Source: an uncultured Eubacteriales bacterium (GTDB lineage Bacteria > Bacillota > Clostridia > Christensenellales > Aristaeellaceae). Taken from it: a stretch of 50,291 nucleotides of DNA. Positions within the stretch are counted from its first letter, which is position 1. Each line of letters opens with the position of its first letter. Of this stretch, positions 39,910 through 49,345 are shown one piece after another. The notes beneath the pieces were generated by a model, which saw only the letters and a program-made list of their open reading frames with translations, was not told the origin of the DNA and did not search any database. Location: the NCBI GenBank assembly GCA_902774025.1, contig CACYGY010000015.1, positions 1-50,291 on the forward strand, in the 5' to 3' direction. A program made the position numbers and the translations under genes.

Positions 39910-41424
39910 TCAGGAAAGATCCTTCTCAAAGATCCGCAGGGCTTCCAGCAGAGCTTCCACCTGTTCCCGCTTGATGAGGAACAGAGTAAGCCCTTCCCGC
40001 CGCACGGCGCAGTAATCCCCGTCCACGGCAATATAGTCCACCTGCAGTTCTCCCGGCTCCACCGTCATACGGTAATGAACCGACAGGAGAACTTCCCCGT
40101 CCAGGAAATAATCATCACTGATCTTGGAACTGGTCATGCCGATAATCTTCTGGTACAGAGAGCGGAAGGATTTGCCATCCCTGACGGCCTTTCCGTTAAA
40201 GGTGAAGGAGGATGCCTTCCCATCACTGTCCCTGCCGATCTCAATCTTCCACGTTTCCTCTCCCGCTCCGATGTCCAGGCCTTCCACCGCGTCAATGTAG
40301 ATCAGGTTGGCGAACTGGTCCACCAGATAGGCGGGGGTGACTTCTTCCAGGAAGGCAAGGGAATCGGCAGAGGTGAGATACACGGCCTGCGTGTCATCCA
40401 CCATGACATAGACGCTTTTCCCGTCCTCCGTCAGATTCCCCACACGATAAACCCAGTCTTCCTCTTTTTCCTGATTCTCCTGCCTGACGGTGAGGCGGTA
40501 CCGGAAACGGCCCTCCTCCAGTCCGCAGTCCGGGATTTCTCCGGTTTCGCCCGCGTAGGAGCGGATCCCCAGGCCCGCCACATTCTGCAGCAGCTCATAG
40601 CCCCGCTCCATGTTGGCCGTGTAATAGAAGGGCTGATACAGGCGCATGGAGGAAACGGAATACTGCCTGTCCGCGGACCCTTCCCGGGAATAGCCCACCT
40701 CCACTGTGTCCTTTCCTTCCCGCTCCAGGGTGACATTGCGGATACGGTCCGCATCAAAGGCACAGGGCATGGAGAGGACGTGAAGAGCCAGACGGCCCCT
40801 GGAAAGACTGTTCACTGCGGAAGCGTAGAGCAGACAGACCCTGCCGCTGTCTTCTTCCATAAAATAGGAAGAAGTGGATGTGGGCGCCAGCGCCCCCACC
40901 AGCCAGGTGTGCGTCTCCCCGTCCCGGTAGGTCATGGTCACTTTGGACACCGGTCTGTCCAGACCGTAGGGGCTCAGATCCTGAGCGTTCTCCTCCACCA
41001 CGCGGCTGGAGGTGAGACTGGCGGCGCAGGTGATGAGCTGATCCGCCAGGTTCTGATCCAGGTCAAAATCCGGCCTGTCCTTCAGGGTATACCTTTTTCC
41101 ATCCGCGGTTTCTTCCTGCGCCTGGCAGACGGTGTAGCGCTCCCCGTCCCTGACCACGGTGACTTCCAGTACATCGCTCTTCTTCCGGTCGATGAGCTTC
41201 ACCGATTCGCTCCTGGGCGCTGCCGTGACTTCGGCCGGTGTCTCCGGGGATTTCTGCCCGCTCAGGACAAAGATGAGAACAGCAGCTCCTGCAAGGAGCA
41301 GAATCGTGAGGATCAGGGCGATTCTTCTGCTTTTCCCGCCTGGTTTTTTCTCTCCTCCGGCACTTTTCCGCCCCTTGAGTTCCTGGGCACTGGCCAGTTT
41401 CCTGGCCTGTTTCTCCTCTGCCAT
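39910..41424 (-). CDS. DUF4340 domain-containing membrane-anchored protein
   Basis: 504 residues. A basic cytoplasmic N-terminus (~40 residues) precedes one membrane helix (IALILTILLLAGAAVLIFVL) and a large extracytoplasmic beta-rich part with the DUF4340 repeats (YTLKDRPDFDLDQNLADQLI; LSPYGLDRPVSKVTMTY; HTWLVGALAPTSTSSYF). DUF4340 proteins are regularly encoded beside GldG-like proteins in ABC systems. It starts one base inside the stop of the upstream gene (TAATG) with AAGGAGG in front, so the two are translationally coupled. It is the last gene of a four-gene operon. Its biochemical role is unknown. Confidence 0.87.
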   Translation of the reverse strand: MAEEKQARKLASAQELKGRKSAGGEKKPGGKSRRIALILTILLLAGAAVLIFVLSGQKSPETPAEVTAAPRSESVKLIDRKKSDVLEVTVVRDGERYTVCQAQEETADGKRYTLKDRPDFDLDQNLADQLITCAASLTSSRVVEENAQDLSPYGLDRPVSKVTMTYRDGETHTWLVGALAPTSTSSYFMEEDSGRVCLLYASAVNSLSRGRLALHVLSMPCAFDADRIRNVTLEREGKDTVEVGYSREGSADRQYSVSSMRLYQPFYYTANMERGYELLQNVAGLGIRSYAGETGEIPDCGLEEGRFRYRLTVRQENQEKEEDWVYRVGNLTEDGKSVYVMVDDTQAVYLTSADSLAFLEEVTPAYLVDQFANLIYIDAVEGLDIGAGEETWKIEIGRDSDGKASSFTFNGKAVRDGKSFRSLYQKIIGMTSSKISDDYFLDGEVLLSVHYRMTVEPGELQVDYIAVDGDYCAVRREGLTLFLIKREQVEALLEALRIFEKDLS

Positions 41425-42908
41425 TACAGACGCCTCCTTCTGTACCACACCGCTGTGCCGACGGCGAGAATCAAAAGGGGAATCGCCCCGATGGCCATGA
41501 TTCCCATGCGGGTGGCCGTGGCGCTGTCGGGGATGGTAAGGGTGGAGTTGGCCATGACTCTGGTGGACACGTCCACGGTGCTGTCACTGTTGATGAGCCA
41601 GTCGATGGCGGTGACGGTAAAGTTCAGGTTGTAGCAGGCGTAGAGCAGGTTGGAATCCGCCAGAAGATAGGCGGAGTCCATGAGAACAATCCGCACGTCC
41701 TTTTCCTTTTCCATATTCTGATCCGCGTCCAGCATGGCAAGGGCCAGAATCTGCGTGCCCGGACTGCCTTTCTCCTGCCCGTTTACCGCATACGCCCGGG
41801 AAGAGGTGGTGAGGAGGCGGGTATAGACGGTGCCGGATTCCGGCAGCAGCACCGGATTGATGGGCCTTGCCTGGGGGACGATCAGGCTGGTGGAGCCCAG
41901 CTCCGTAAGCTTCCGGGTGATCTCATGCTCACTGTCCAGATTGGGAACCAGGTACAGGCTGTTGTTGTTCCAGTACCGGGCGGTTTCGTTCTCGTTCTCA
42001 TAAATCACGCCGTCCCCGTAGGAGAGCTGATAGTAGTCCAGGAGCCTGACCAGATTGGGCAGGGCTGCAGTGTCCGCCTGGTATCCCAGACATACCAGCA
42101 TTCTTCCTCCCGCGGCCAGCCAGTTTCTGAGGAAGGTGTACTCCTCATCCGAAAGGTCCCTGGCGGGCTCGGCGATCACCAGACAGTCATTCTGCAGAAG
42201 ATTCCCGGAATCGGAGGAAAGCTTCATGCTCCCCACCTCATAGTTCCGGGTGGCCAGGGACTGGGAGAGCAGCGTACAGTTCTCCGGCTGGATTTCCCCG
42301 TGTCCCGTGAGGAAATACACATGGGGCGTCACCCTGCTGGTGACATAGACCAGGGCGCTGGTGACATACCTCTCCAGGTTCAGGTAGGTAAAGTGATATG
42401 TGCCGTAGGTGCCGGTGCCGAAATAGTCATCCCGGTTATAGATCCTCACCCGGCTCTCGTCCCCGCTGGCCACGATGACGGCGCCTTCGGTAATCTCCCT
42501 GTCCCCGGCCAGCTTCGTAATCCTGGCGGGCTCGGTCACGGGGTCGATATTTCCCAGCTGAATATGGGCATTCAGCGCGTGGTACTTTTCCAGAATGCTG
42601 TCCACCTGTACCCGCAGGGCATTCTGCGTGCTGTTCTGATAGACGGTATAGACCTTCACGTCCTCCTCCACCAGCTTCAGCACCTCCAGGGTGACCTCAT
42701 CGAAATCCGTGGCATTGAGGGCGTTCACGTCCACCGCCCAGGCGTGGTTCTGCTCCAGACGGCCCGCCGCCACATTCAGCAGAATCACAATGACAAAGAC
42801 CATAAGGGTCAGGAAGAGGGCGAAGCCGCCGTAACGGAACCGGCGCTGGTTCAGGAGGGAAACAAAACCGCCTTTTTTCTTCTCGTCCTTTGTGCGCATC
42901 CGTCTCAC
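41424..42908 (-). CDS. gldG: GldG-like ABC-type transport auxiliary protein
   Basis: 494 residues. An N-terminal membrane helix (FALFLTLMVFVIVILLNVA) and a C-terminal one (MAIGAIPLLILAVGTAVWY) flank a large extracytoplasmic domain of the ABC_transp_aux/GldG family (VYFLTGHGEIQPENC; DCLVIAEPARDLSDEEYTFL; WLAAGGRMLVCLG). In Flavobacteria GldG works with GldA and GldF in gliding; in Firmicutes homologous sets have no proven function. GTG 42908 overlaps the permease stop by four bases; an ATG at 42899 with GGGGTGAG in front is an alternative start. Confidence 0.85.
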   Translation of the reverse strand: MRRMRTKDEKKKGGFVSLLNQRRFRYGGFALFLTLMVFVIVILLNVAAGRLEQNHAWAVDVNALNATDFDEVTLEVLKLVEEDVKVYTVYQNSTQNALRVQVDSILEKYHALNAHIQLGNIDPVTEPARITKLAGDREITEGAVIVASGDESRVRIYNRDDYFGTGTYGTYHFTYLNLERYVTSALVYVTSRVTPHVYFLTGHGEIQPENCTLLSQSLATRNYEVGSMKLSSDSGNLLQNDCLVIAEPARDLSDEEYTFLRNWLAAGGRMLVCLGYQADTAALPNLVRLLDYYQLSYGDGVIYENENETARYWNNNSLYLVPNLDSEHEITRKLTELGSTSLIVPQARPINPVLLPESGTVYTRLLTTSSRAYAVNGQEKGSPGTQILALAMLDADQNMEKEKDVRIVLMDSAYLLADSNLLYACYNLNFTVTAIDWLINSDSTVDVSTRVMANSTLTIPDSATATRMGIMAIGAIPLLILAVGTAVWYRRRRL

Positions 42909-43636
42909 CCCTCACTCCAGCGTCTCCTGTCCATCACACGGACGGCCAGGAACAGCATCAGTCCACTGAAGGAAACATAGTACAGAATATTGGCAAAGCT
43001 CAGCCTGCCCGCAGCAAACTGGTTGTAACGCGAGTAGAGGCTGAACCAGGAGAGCACGGGCCGCAGGAAAGAAAGGAAGTCCGGGAGAGTAAAGGTCTGG
43101 GAGGAAAAAACACTCTCAAGGATTTCCAGCAGCACGTTGACGCCCAGGGTCAGCACGGCGGCGGACACCTGGCTTTCCGTCAGGGCGCTCATGAGTACAC
43201 CGATGGCCACATAGCACATGCACAGAAGCAGAAAACCCAGATAGTTGCAGGCGATGGCCCCGGGATACAACCGGTCCGTGTAGCGGCTGAGCATCGCCAC
43301 ATACACAAGGGTCACCAGGGTGGTGAGCACCACAACAGTGAGGGCGGCCAGGAACTTGCCCAGGACGATATCCCACACGGAACGGGGGGATGTGATGAGC
43401 AGCTGATCCGTTTTTGTCCGCTTCTCCTCGCTCAGAAGACGCATGGTGAGAATGGGCACGGTCAGCATGAAAATATAATTCAGATTGCCCAGAAGGGTCG
43501 CCACGGAGGGGGTCATACTCAGGACATTGCCCAGGTAGAACATGACGCCGCCCACCAGGAGGAAAATGCCCATGAACACATAGCCGATGGAGGTGAGATA
43601 GTAATTCTGCATCTCCCTTTTCCAGATTGCCCGCAT
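42905..43636 (-). CDS. gldF: ABC-2 permease, GldF-like
   Basis: 243 residues with six membrane helices. MRAIWKREMQNYYLTSIGYV is the typical GldF/ABC-2 N-terminus and LLSEEKRTKTDQLLITSP the conserved cytoplasmic loop. It pairs with the ATPase encoded just upstream. The ATG at 43636 lies after the ATPase stop with GAGGAGG upstream; the frame is open eight codons further inside the ATPase gene. Confidence 0.88.
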   Translation of the reverse strand: MRAIWKREMQNYYLTSIGYVFMGIFLLVGGVMFYLGNVLSMTPSVATLLGNLNYIFMLTVPILTMRLLSEEKRTKTDQLLITSPRSVWDIVLGKFLAALTVVVLTTLVTLVYVAMLSRYTDRLYPGAIACNYLGFLLLCMCYVAIGVLMSALTESQVSAAVLTLGVNVLLEILESVFSSQTFTLPDFLSFLRPVLSWFSLYSRYNQFAAGRLSFANILYYVSFSGLMLFLAVRVMDRRRWSEG

Positions 43637-43637
43637 C

Positions 43638-44585
43638 CTATGCCTCCTCCCCGCTCTCACGCGTCAGCTGCAGGAACACATCCTCCAGATCCAGGTCCAT
43701 AGGCCGCTGAATCAGCACCGGAAAACCCTTTCCGGCCATGGCGGCAAAGACGCCCCGGCGAATGTCCGCCGTCCCGTCCGCGTGCAGAATATAATCAAAG
43801 GTATCCTTTTCCCGGGATCCCAGGCCGTCCACCCGTTTTACCCCCGGCACCCTCTCCAGAGCGGCACGAATTTCATCATTCCCGCCCGCAATCCGCATGC
43901 GGATCCTGCGGCTGTCCTCCTCCGAATGGGTCAGGTTTTCCAGGGTGTCCTCCGCCACGATCTTTCCCTGATGGATGATGACCAGACGGTCGCACACGTC
44001 CGCCACCTCCGGCAGGATATGACTGGACAGCACGATGGTGTGGTCCTCCCCCAGCTGGCGGATCATCCGGCGGACCTCCAGAATCTGCTTTGGATCCAGA
44101 CCCACCGTGGGCTCGTCCAGGATGACCACCTCCGGATTCCCCACCAGGGCCTGCGCCATGCCCACTCTCTGCCGGTATCCCTTGGACAGGTTCCGGATGA
44201 GGCGCTTTCTGACTTCTCCAAGGCCCACCAGATCGGTGATATCGTCCAGATGTCCCCTGATCCTGGATTTCTTCACATCCTTGATGGCACATACGAATTT
44301 CAGATACTCATTCACCGTCATGTCCACATACAGAGGCGGCTGCTCCGGGAGATACCCGATGCGCTTCTTCACCTCCCGCGGATCCTCCAGAATGTCATAC
44401 CCGTCCAGCTTCACCGTGCCGCCGCTGGCGGAGATGTAGCCGGTGATGATGTTCATGGTGGTGGACTTGCCCGCGCCGTTGCGGCCGAGAAAACCGAGGA
44501 TTTCACCCTTCTGTATCGTAAAGCTGGCGTCACTGACTGCCAGCTTGTTTCCGTATCGTTTAGTCAGATGCTGGATCTCAATCAT
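43638..44585 (-). CDS. gldA: ABC transporter ATP-binding protein, GldA-like
   Basis: 315 residues. Walker A GRNGAGKS (34-41), Q-loop YLPEQPPLY, signature LSKGYRQRVGMAQAL (the GldA/NatA variant), Walker B VVILDEPTVGLDP, H-loop SSHILPE. It heads the operon with the GldF-like permease, the GldG-like protein and the DUF4340 protein. The ATG at 44585 has GGGGAGG 10 bp upstream. The complex is probably an exporter or a mechanochemical machine for an extracytoplasmic substrate; the substrate is unknown. Confidence 0.9.
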   Translation of the reverse strand: MIEIQHLTKRYGNKLAVSDASFTIQKGEILGFLGRNGAGKSTTMNIITGYISASGGTVKLDGYDILEDPREVKKRIGYLPEQPPLYVDMTVNEYLKFVCAIKDVKKSRIRGHLDDITDLVGLGEVRKRLIRNLSKGYRQRVGMAQALVGNPEVVILDEPTVGLDPKQILEVRRMIRQLGEDHTIVLSSHILPEVADVCDRLVIIHQGKIVAEDTLENLTHSEEDSRRIRMRIAGGNDEIRAALERVPGVKRVDGLGSREKDTFDYILHADGTADIRRGVFAAMAGKGFPVLIQRPMDLDLEDVFLQLTRESGEEA

Positions 44586-44651
44586 GCAGCTGATACCTCC
44601 CCTTTCATGGGATATGCTCATCCGGACGGGGTTTTTGACCCGATGGGCACG

Positions 44652-44680
44652 ATTATATCATTGCAAAGGATTCATGTAAA
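44652..44680 (-). promoter_or_regulatory. Strong promoter of the Gld-type operon
   Basis: On the minus strand TTTACA, a 17-bp spacer and consensus TATAAT, about 65 bp upstream of the ATPase start. Confidence 0.8.
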
Positions 44681-45029
44681 CAAGGCTGAAATTCCCCGCC
44701 CCGGCAGGGAAAATGAAGAAGCCCCGGCAGAAAGGGACATGCCCTTTCTCTCCTTCAGATCATGAAAAGCCCATGTCCGTCATGGCATAAGCTTTTCCCG
44801 GAATTCCCGGATTCACAGGATCGGCTCCGGAGCACCGGCAGCCCCGTTCCGCGCCCTTTTCGCACAGAGTTTCCCGCGTCTTTCCGGAGACAGGCCTGCC
44901 CGGCGCCCCGGGAATCGCCTGTTTTCGTCCCTCAAAGGCGTGCCTCTGTTCCTCTCACGGTTTTCAGAAAACCGGCACAGACCGGAAAGAGGCGGAAATG
45001 TCAGTGCATCGGAAACGGACTTTCCCCTG
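44681..45029. other. Intergenic stretch, no supported gene
   Basis: About 350 GC-rich bases between the Gld promoter and the TIGR04076 gene. A 7-bp hairpin GAAAGGG/CCCTTTC near 44734-44753 has no T run. Frames in this stretch have no domain and no ribosome binding site. Confidence 0.45.
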
Positions 45030-45281
45030 TCAGTCCTCAATCACTTCTCCGTGAATGCGGACCCGCGCTCCGTCGGGACATCCGGCGTCAAAGGCTTTCC
45101 CTCTGCCCTCGTCCATGTCCAGGGTGCCGCCGTTGAGCAGCGTGTACACGGAAGGATAGATGCTGTTCCACAGCTCATGGCAGAGGGGAGGACACAGATC
45201 CCCCACCGTGAACTCCTGTCCCTGATGAAAATACCCGCTTCTGCACCGGCTCTCCACAATGGTCAGTCTCACCTTCGGCAT
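45030..45281 (-). CDS. TIGR04076 family protein
   Basis: 83 residues. MPKVRLTIVESRCRSGYFHQ is the family start and the middle has GDLCPPLCHELWNSIYPSVY; the family is common in anaerobes. It has conserved cysteines (14, 39, 43 and another near 70) that could bind metal or be redox-active. No function is established. AAGGAGG precedes the ATG at 45281. It lies 90 bp downstream of a GNAT gene on the same strand and may be co-transcribed. Confidence 0.8.
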   Translation of the reverse strand: MPKVRLTIVESRCRSGYFHQGQEFTVGDLCPPLCHELWNSIYPSVYTLLNGGTLDMDEGRGKAFDAGCPDGARVRIHGEVIED

Positions 45282-45371
45282 ATCACGCACCTCCTTAAAA
45301 ACTCTGTCCCTGCCCGGTCCTTCCGCAGGATGCCGGGAAGCGGCCGCTCTTCCAGGCATGGTCAGGCACCG

Positions 45372-45908
45372 TCATTCCCCGCCTGTCCCCTGCCCGCGTC
45401 GGATTTCCCGGAAAAGGCAGCGGTGGACCCTGCCCCGGTACTCCACGTCCTCCGCATCCTCCGTCTCCTGCATCCCGCATTTCTCCATAACCCGGCGGCT
45501 TGCCGCATTGCCCTCAAAACAGCCTGCCCTGACCCGGGCAAATCCCATCCGGAACAGCGTGTCAATGGACGCCTGAAGGGCTTCTGCGGCATACCCCTGA
45601 TTCCAGTGTTCCGGTGATATGAAGTAGCCCAGTTCCACGGTGCCCTCCCGGATTCCGCAGTCGTTGAGGAAACCGATCAGCTCCCCCTCAAGGAAGATTC
45701 CGAAGACAAAGCGGTCCTTCGCTCCGCTCAGGTCCCGGAGCCTTCTGAAAAAGGCGTCCTCCTGTTCCTGATCCCGGAAAACAGGCATCATGTAGGTTTT
45801 CCCAATCTGTTCATCCTTTGCCATGCGCAGAAGGCTTTCCCGGTCCCGGTCTTCCAGCGCTTTCATGACCAGTCTGCGCGTCCTGATCTCACAAGGTTTG
45901 CTGTGCAT
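45372..45908 (-). CDS. GNAT-family N-acetyltransferase, RimJ/RimL type
   Basis: 178 residues. It begins with the RimJ-type EIRTRRLVMKALEDRDRESL, then VELGYFISPEHWNQGYAAEA with the acetyl-CoA loop (NQGYA), and NAASRRVMEKCGMQE near the C-terminus. The substrate is likely a protein N-terminus or an amino-group metabolite. The ATG at 45908 has a GAGGG site. First gene of a likely pair with the TIGR04076 gene. Confidence 0.9.
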   Translation of the reverse strand: MHSKPCEIRTRRLVMKALEDRDRESLLRMAKDEQIGKTYMMPVFRDQEQEDAFFRRLRDLSGAKDRFVFGIFLEGELIGFLNDCGIREGTVELGYFISPEHWNQGYAAEALQASIDTLFRMGFARVRAGCFEGNAASRRVMEKCGMQETEDAEDVEYRGRVHRCLFREIRRGQGTGGE

Positions 45909-45997
45909 TTCTGATCCCTCTTTCTTTCGGCAAAGCGTCTTTGAATCATCCCGTCCGGGAAAAAGGAGGCACCGGGGAGATACGCGTGATTCATGAC

Positions 45998-46040
45998 GGG
46001 GAAAGGTGCCGGCGGGCTGCGTGAACCGGCACCTTTCCCC
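45998..46040. repeat. Perfect 15-bp inverted repeat
   Basis: GGGGAAAGGTGCCGG (45998-46012) and CCGGCACCTTTCCCC (46026-46040) are exact reverse complements around a 13-bp spacer. There is no T run on either strand, so it is not an ordinary terminator. It lies 90 bp upstream of the GNAT start within a 470-bp gap (45909-46378) that otherwise holds only the plus-strand promoter at 46203. A regulator-binding site or RNA hairpin are both possible. Confidence 0.85.
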
Positions 46041-46202
46041 CGATCCGTGTCCCGGATTTCACGGGGCACCGAACCCTGAAGAACCGTTCCTCCTTCGCCG
46101 TGAGAAAATCCTTTCCTGAAGGCCTGCTCCTGTGACGGAGTCCGCGGTTCAGGACACGGTTGAATTTTCCGGGATGCATGATCTCCCATGTCCCGTTCGA
46201 TA

Positions 46203-46231
46203 TTGACCCCCGTGCACAATCTTGCTATTCT
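46203..46231 (+). promoter_or_regulatory. Promoter for the small membrane protein gene
   Basis: TTGACC, a 17-bp spacer and TATTCT, about 150 bp upstream of the ATG at 46379. Confidence 0.5.
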
Positions 46232-46378
46232 GTTCAAGGATCCCCGTTTCTGCATCCCTGCTGCGGGAAATCGTTTCACAGCCGTCACGGATTTCCTTTT
46301 TCCCGTGACCCGGGCGTCCCTTTCTGACCACTTCCGAAACCCTTCCCCCGCAGAATCCATGAAAGGCGGTTGAAACAG

Positions 46379-46678
46379 ATGGAATCCGGTTTTTCCTTCC
46401 TGATGCTGGTCTTCGCGGTATGCCTGCTCCTCTACGGTGTCGCCCTGGCTTCCACGCGGAACTACCGTCTCCTCCCCCGCCGGGCTTCCCAGGCTGTGAA
46501 GCCGAAGAACCCGGAGCGCTACGCCCTGCAGATAGGGAAAGCCATATCCCTGGTCTCAGCGGCTCCGGCTCTCTGTGCTCTTGTGGGGTTATGGAACGCA
46601 ACGGTGGCCCTGATCGTTCTCATCGTGGGTCTGATCGTCTGCATCTGGCTTTCCACAAAGATTGTCCGGAATGAATGA
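46379..46678 (+). CDS. Small membrane protein (DUF3784-like topology)
   Basis: 99 residues. One N-terminal helix (FLMLVFAVCLLLYGVALA), a ~35-residue polar loop (NYRLLPRRASQAVKPKNPER), then two helices (ISLVSAAPALCALVGLW and ATVALIVLIVGLIVCIWL). The topology parallels the small membrane protein at 18419. No function can be given. The ATG at 46379 has AAAGGCGG upstream. Confidence 0.65.
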   Translation: MESGFSFLMLVFAVCLLLYGVALASTRNYRLLPRRASQAVKPKNPERYALQIGKAISLVSAAPALCALVGLWNATVALIVLIVGLIVCIWLSTKIVRNE

Positions 46679-46765
46679 CGGATTCCGGGAAGCCGGCGCC
46701 GCCCTCATGCATCCTTTATTCACAAAGGACGACCGGAGGATTCCCCTTCTCCGGAGCATGCCCCA

Positions 46766-46794
46766 TTGAAAACAGCGGATGAGTTTCCTATAAT
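46766..46794 (+). promoter_or_regulatory. Promoter for the second HD-GYP gene
   Basis: TTGAAA, a 17-bp spacer and consensus TATAAT, about 160 bp upstream of the ATG at 46953. No c-di-GMP riboswitch was recognised in the leader. Confidence 0.7.
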
Positions 46795-46952
46795 GGATCG
46801 GTATTCTGTAGCATGCGTGACGCGCCGTCCTGATTCCATCCTTTCCTGATCATGGGACATCCGGAAATCCCCCGCCGGGTTTTTCCCGTTCCTCTCCGCG
46901 GCCCGTTTCCCATGTCCGAAACCAGAATGCTGAAAGGGATGGTATCAGAGCC

Positions 46953-49345
46953 ATGAAAACTTCTCCCGGTCCGGGCCAGGCAAAGAACGCGCGCGGATTC
47001 CGTCATAATCGGCCGATTATCCTGATGGTTCCTCTGCTGATTCTTTCTTTCGCCGCGAGTATTTTCGCGAGTTTTACCCTGTTCAGCAGGGCCACCCGCG
47101 AATACAGAGACTTGCCGCCTCCCAGATTGACGCCAACAAAATCGATCACTGGCTGGAGTCCGGCCCGGATGACGACTATGTCCGGACCAACCAGATTCTC
47201 CGGGACATCTGCAATCATACGCCCTATATTCAGTACCTGTATGTGTATCAGATGAGACCGGACGGCTGCCACACTGTTTTTGACCATGAAACCGCCACGG
47301 ATGATCTCCTGCAGTACAGTGCCGCGGACATTCCCACCAACTCCATCGGGGAGGTGGTGGACTTTGACGAAAGCTTTGCTGATTATATTCCCGCCCTCCT
47401 GGCAGGGGAACGCATCGACATCATTGAGAGCAATGATACCTTCGGGTGGCTGCTGACCCAGTATGAGCCCATCTACGATGACAGCGGAAAATGCACCGCC
47501 TATGTGGGCGTGGATATTTCCATGGTGGGCGTAATGGACTACAATGCCGCCTTCATGAAGTGGATTGTGGGCATCTCCCTGGTCTTCATCTCAGCCATTG
47601 TGGTCATCGGACTTGTTCTGTTCTTCCAGGACCGCCGCTACAGGGAGTTTCTGGAATCTGAGCGCCGCAGAAAACAGCAGAGCATCCTGTTTGCCCAGAC
47701 GGCAGAAGCCCTGGCCAGCGCCATCGACGCAAAGGACAGCTATACCGTGGGCCATTCCCGCCGCGTGGCCGAATACACCCGAAGAATTGCGGCGGAAGTC
47801 GGCAAATCCCCGGAAAACTGCGAGGATATCTACTTTTCCGCCCTTCTGCACGATGTAGGCAAGATCGGTATTTCCAATGACATCCTTTCCAAAAAAGGGC
47901 GCCTTACAGATGCGGAATTCGCCCAGATCAAACAGCACCCCGTCATCGGCGGCAACATTCTCTCCAGCATCCGTGAACTGCCCTGGCTCAGCATCGGTGC
48001 GCGCTATCACCATGAGCGTTACAACGGCAAGGGATATCCGGATGGGCTGAAGGGAGATGACATACCCGAGATCGCCCGCATGATCGCCGTAGCGGATGCC
48101 TATGATGCCATGACCTCCAACCGCAGTTACCGCAGTGCAATTCCCCAGCATATCGTCCGGGAGGAACTGGTCAGGGGCACCGGGACCCAGTTCGACCCCC
48201 AGTACGCCAGGATCATGATCCGTATGATCGACCAGGATCCGGAATACCGGATGAGGGAAGACGAGCACAAAAACAGGCCCACTGCCGGCAGCGTGCGCTG
48301 TGATGAAATCTATCATGACTGCACCACGGGCTTTCTGATTTCAAAACAGTTCACCACCATTCATCTCTGCAGCCGGCCGGATGAGAAGGTTCCCCGGGAG
48401 CAGAGCCTGCCGACTCTGATTCTCTTCGATGCCCTGGACGGCAGGGTCCATCCGGGAGAGGAGGCAAACAGGGATCTGCTTTACCTGGAATACGCCCGTG
48501 TCCGTCTTGACGGCAGGATTGAGGAGAAGAACACACGGAAGGTCAGGGTTTGGACGGATCCGCAGCACACCGATCTGGTGCAGGCAGACCTCAGCGAGCC
48601 GGAGATGGGGCAGCGCTACAAAATTGTAGCTTTCCGCTTCAGGGATCACGCCCGGCTTCAGATTTCCGATGAGACCCGGACGATTCATGTCACTCTGGCA
48701 CTGCCGGACGCATCCCGGTTTTTGTATATCTCCATCAGCGGCGAGCACTGTGAGGTGCACAGCATTCTGGTGGAAAACGATCCCGGGGAGGCCGGCCCCG
48801 ACTCCATTCAGCGCATCGCCGATGAAATCAGCTATATCAAGGGTCTTCCTGAAGGCGATGTGCCCAACGTCCAGGTTGATTCCTGGCGCTCCCTCTCCAC
48901 GGAGGGCATTCCCGTGGACACGGGCATGAACCTCACCTTCCATGCCATGAGCCTGCCCACCGCCCGCCTGGTGTCGCACTGTCCCTACATTTTCCTGTAC
49001 ACTTCCGATGACGGAAAAGTTATGGGGCAGAACTACCGGGAATACATGCTGATGCGGCTGGACGGCGAAAGCTGGGATTCCGACCCGATGTCAAAGACCG
49101 AGCTGACGGTCACCAGAACGGAAGCATTCACGGACTGGAACGCATGGAGAACCGGAAACCGGAAGGGACTGGATTGTACCGTCCGAATCCGCAGGGAAGA
49201 CGGCACCATAGTCATGGACACGGAAAACCTGGGGATTCTTCTGCACAGTGTCACCACCCTCTCCGGAGATGCGGGCCCCCTGTATGCCGCCCTCACCGGA
49301 GATCAGGTCGCCCTTTCAATGATTCGCGCGGCGCGGAATCCGTAA
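46953..49345 (+). pseudogene. HD-GYP sensor protein interrupted by a single frameshift
   Basis: The ATG at 46953 opens a frame with a basic start and a membrane helix (ILMVPLLILSFAASIFASF) ending ATREYRDL near 47116. The sensor then continues in another frame (AASQIDANKIDHWLES, then the 700-residue frame that holds an ATG at 47243). One missing base near 47117 explains the switch. The second frame holds the rest of a Cache-like extracellular sensor, a second helix (WIVGISLVFISAIVVIGLVL), an intact HD-GYP domain (GHSRRVAEY, HDVGKIGIS, HHERYNGKGYP) and ~350 beta-rich residues with an internal duplication (LPTLILFDALDGRVH... against CPYIFLYTSDDGKVM...). The ATG at 47243 has no ribosome binding site. 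Either the gene is broken or the sequence has an error; if repaired it would be a c-di-GMP phosphodiesterase. Confidence 0.82.

Noticed and set aside
38196..39974. A 592-codon plus-strand open frame antisense to the solute-binding protein
   Set aside because: It mirrors codon usage of the SBP gene; composition is Gly/His/Val-rich and no family is recognisable.
46795..46952. c-di-GMP riboswitch upstream of the HD-GYP gene
   Set aside because: The leader lacks the conserved GEMM core and tetraloop-receptor sequences. The same holds for the leader before 7351.
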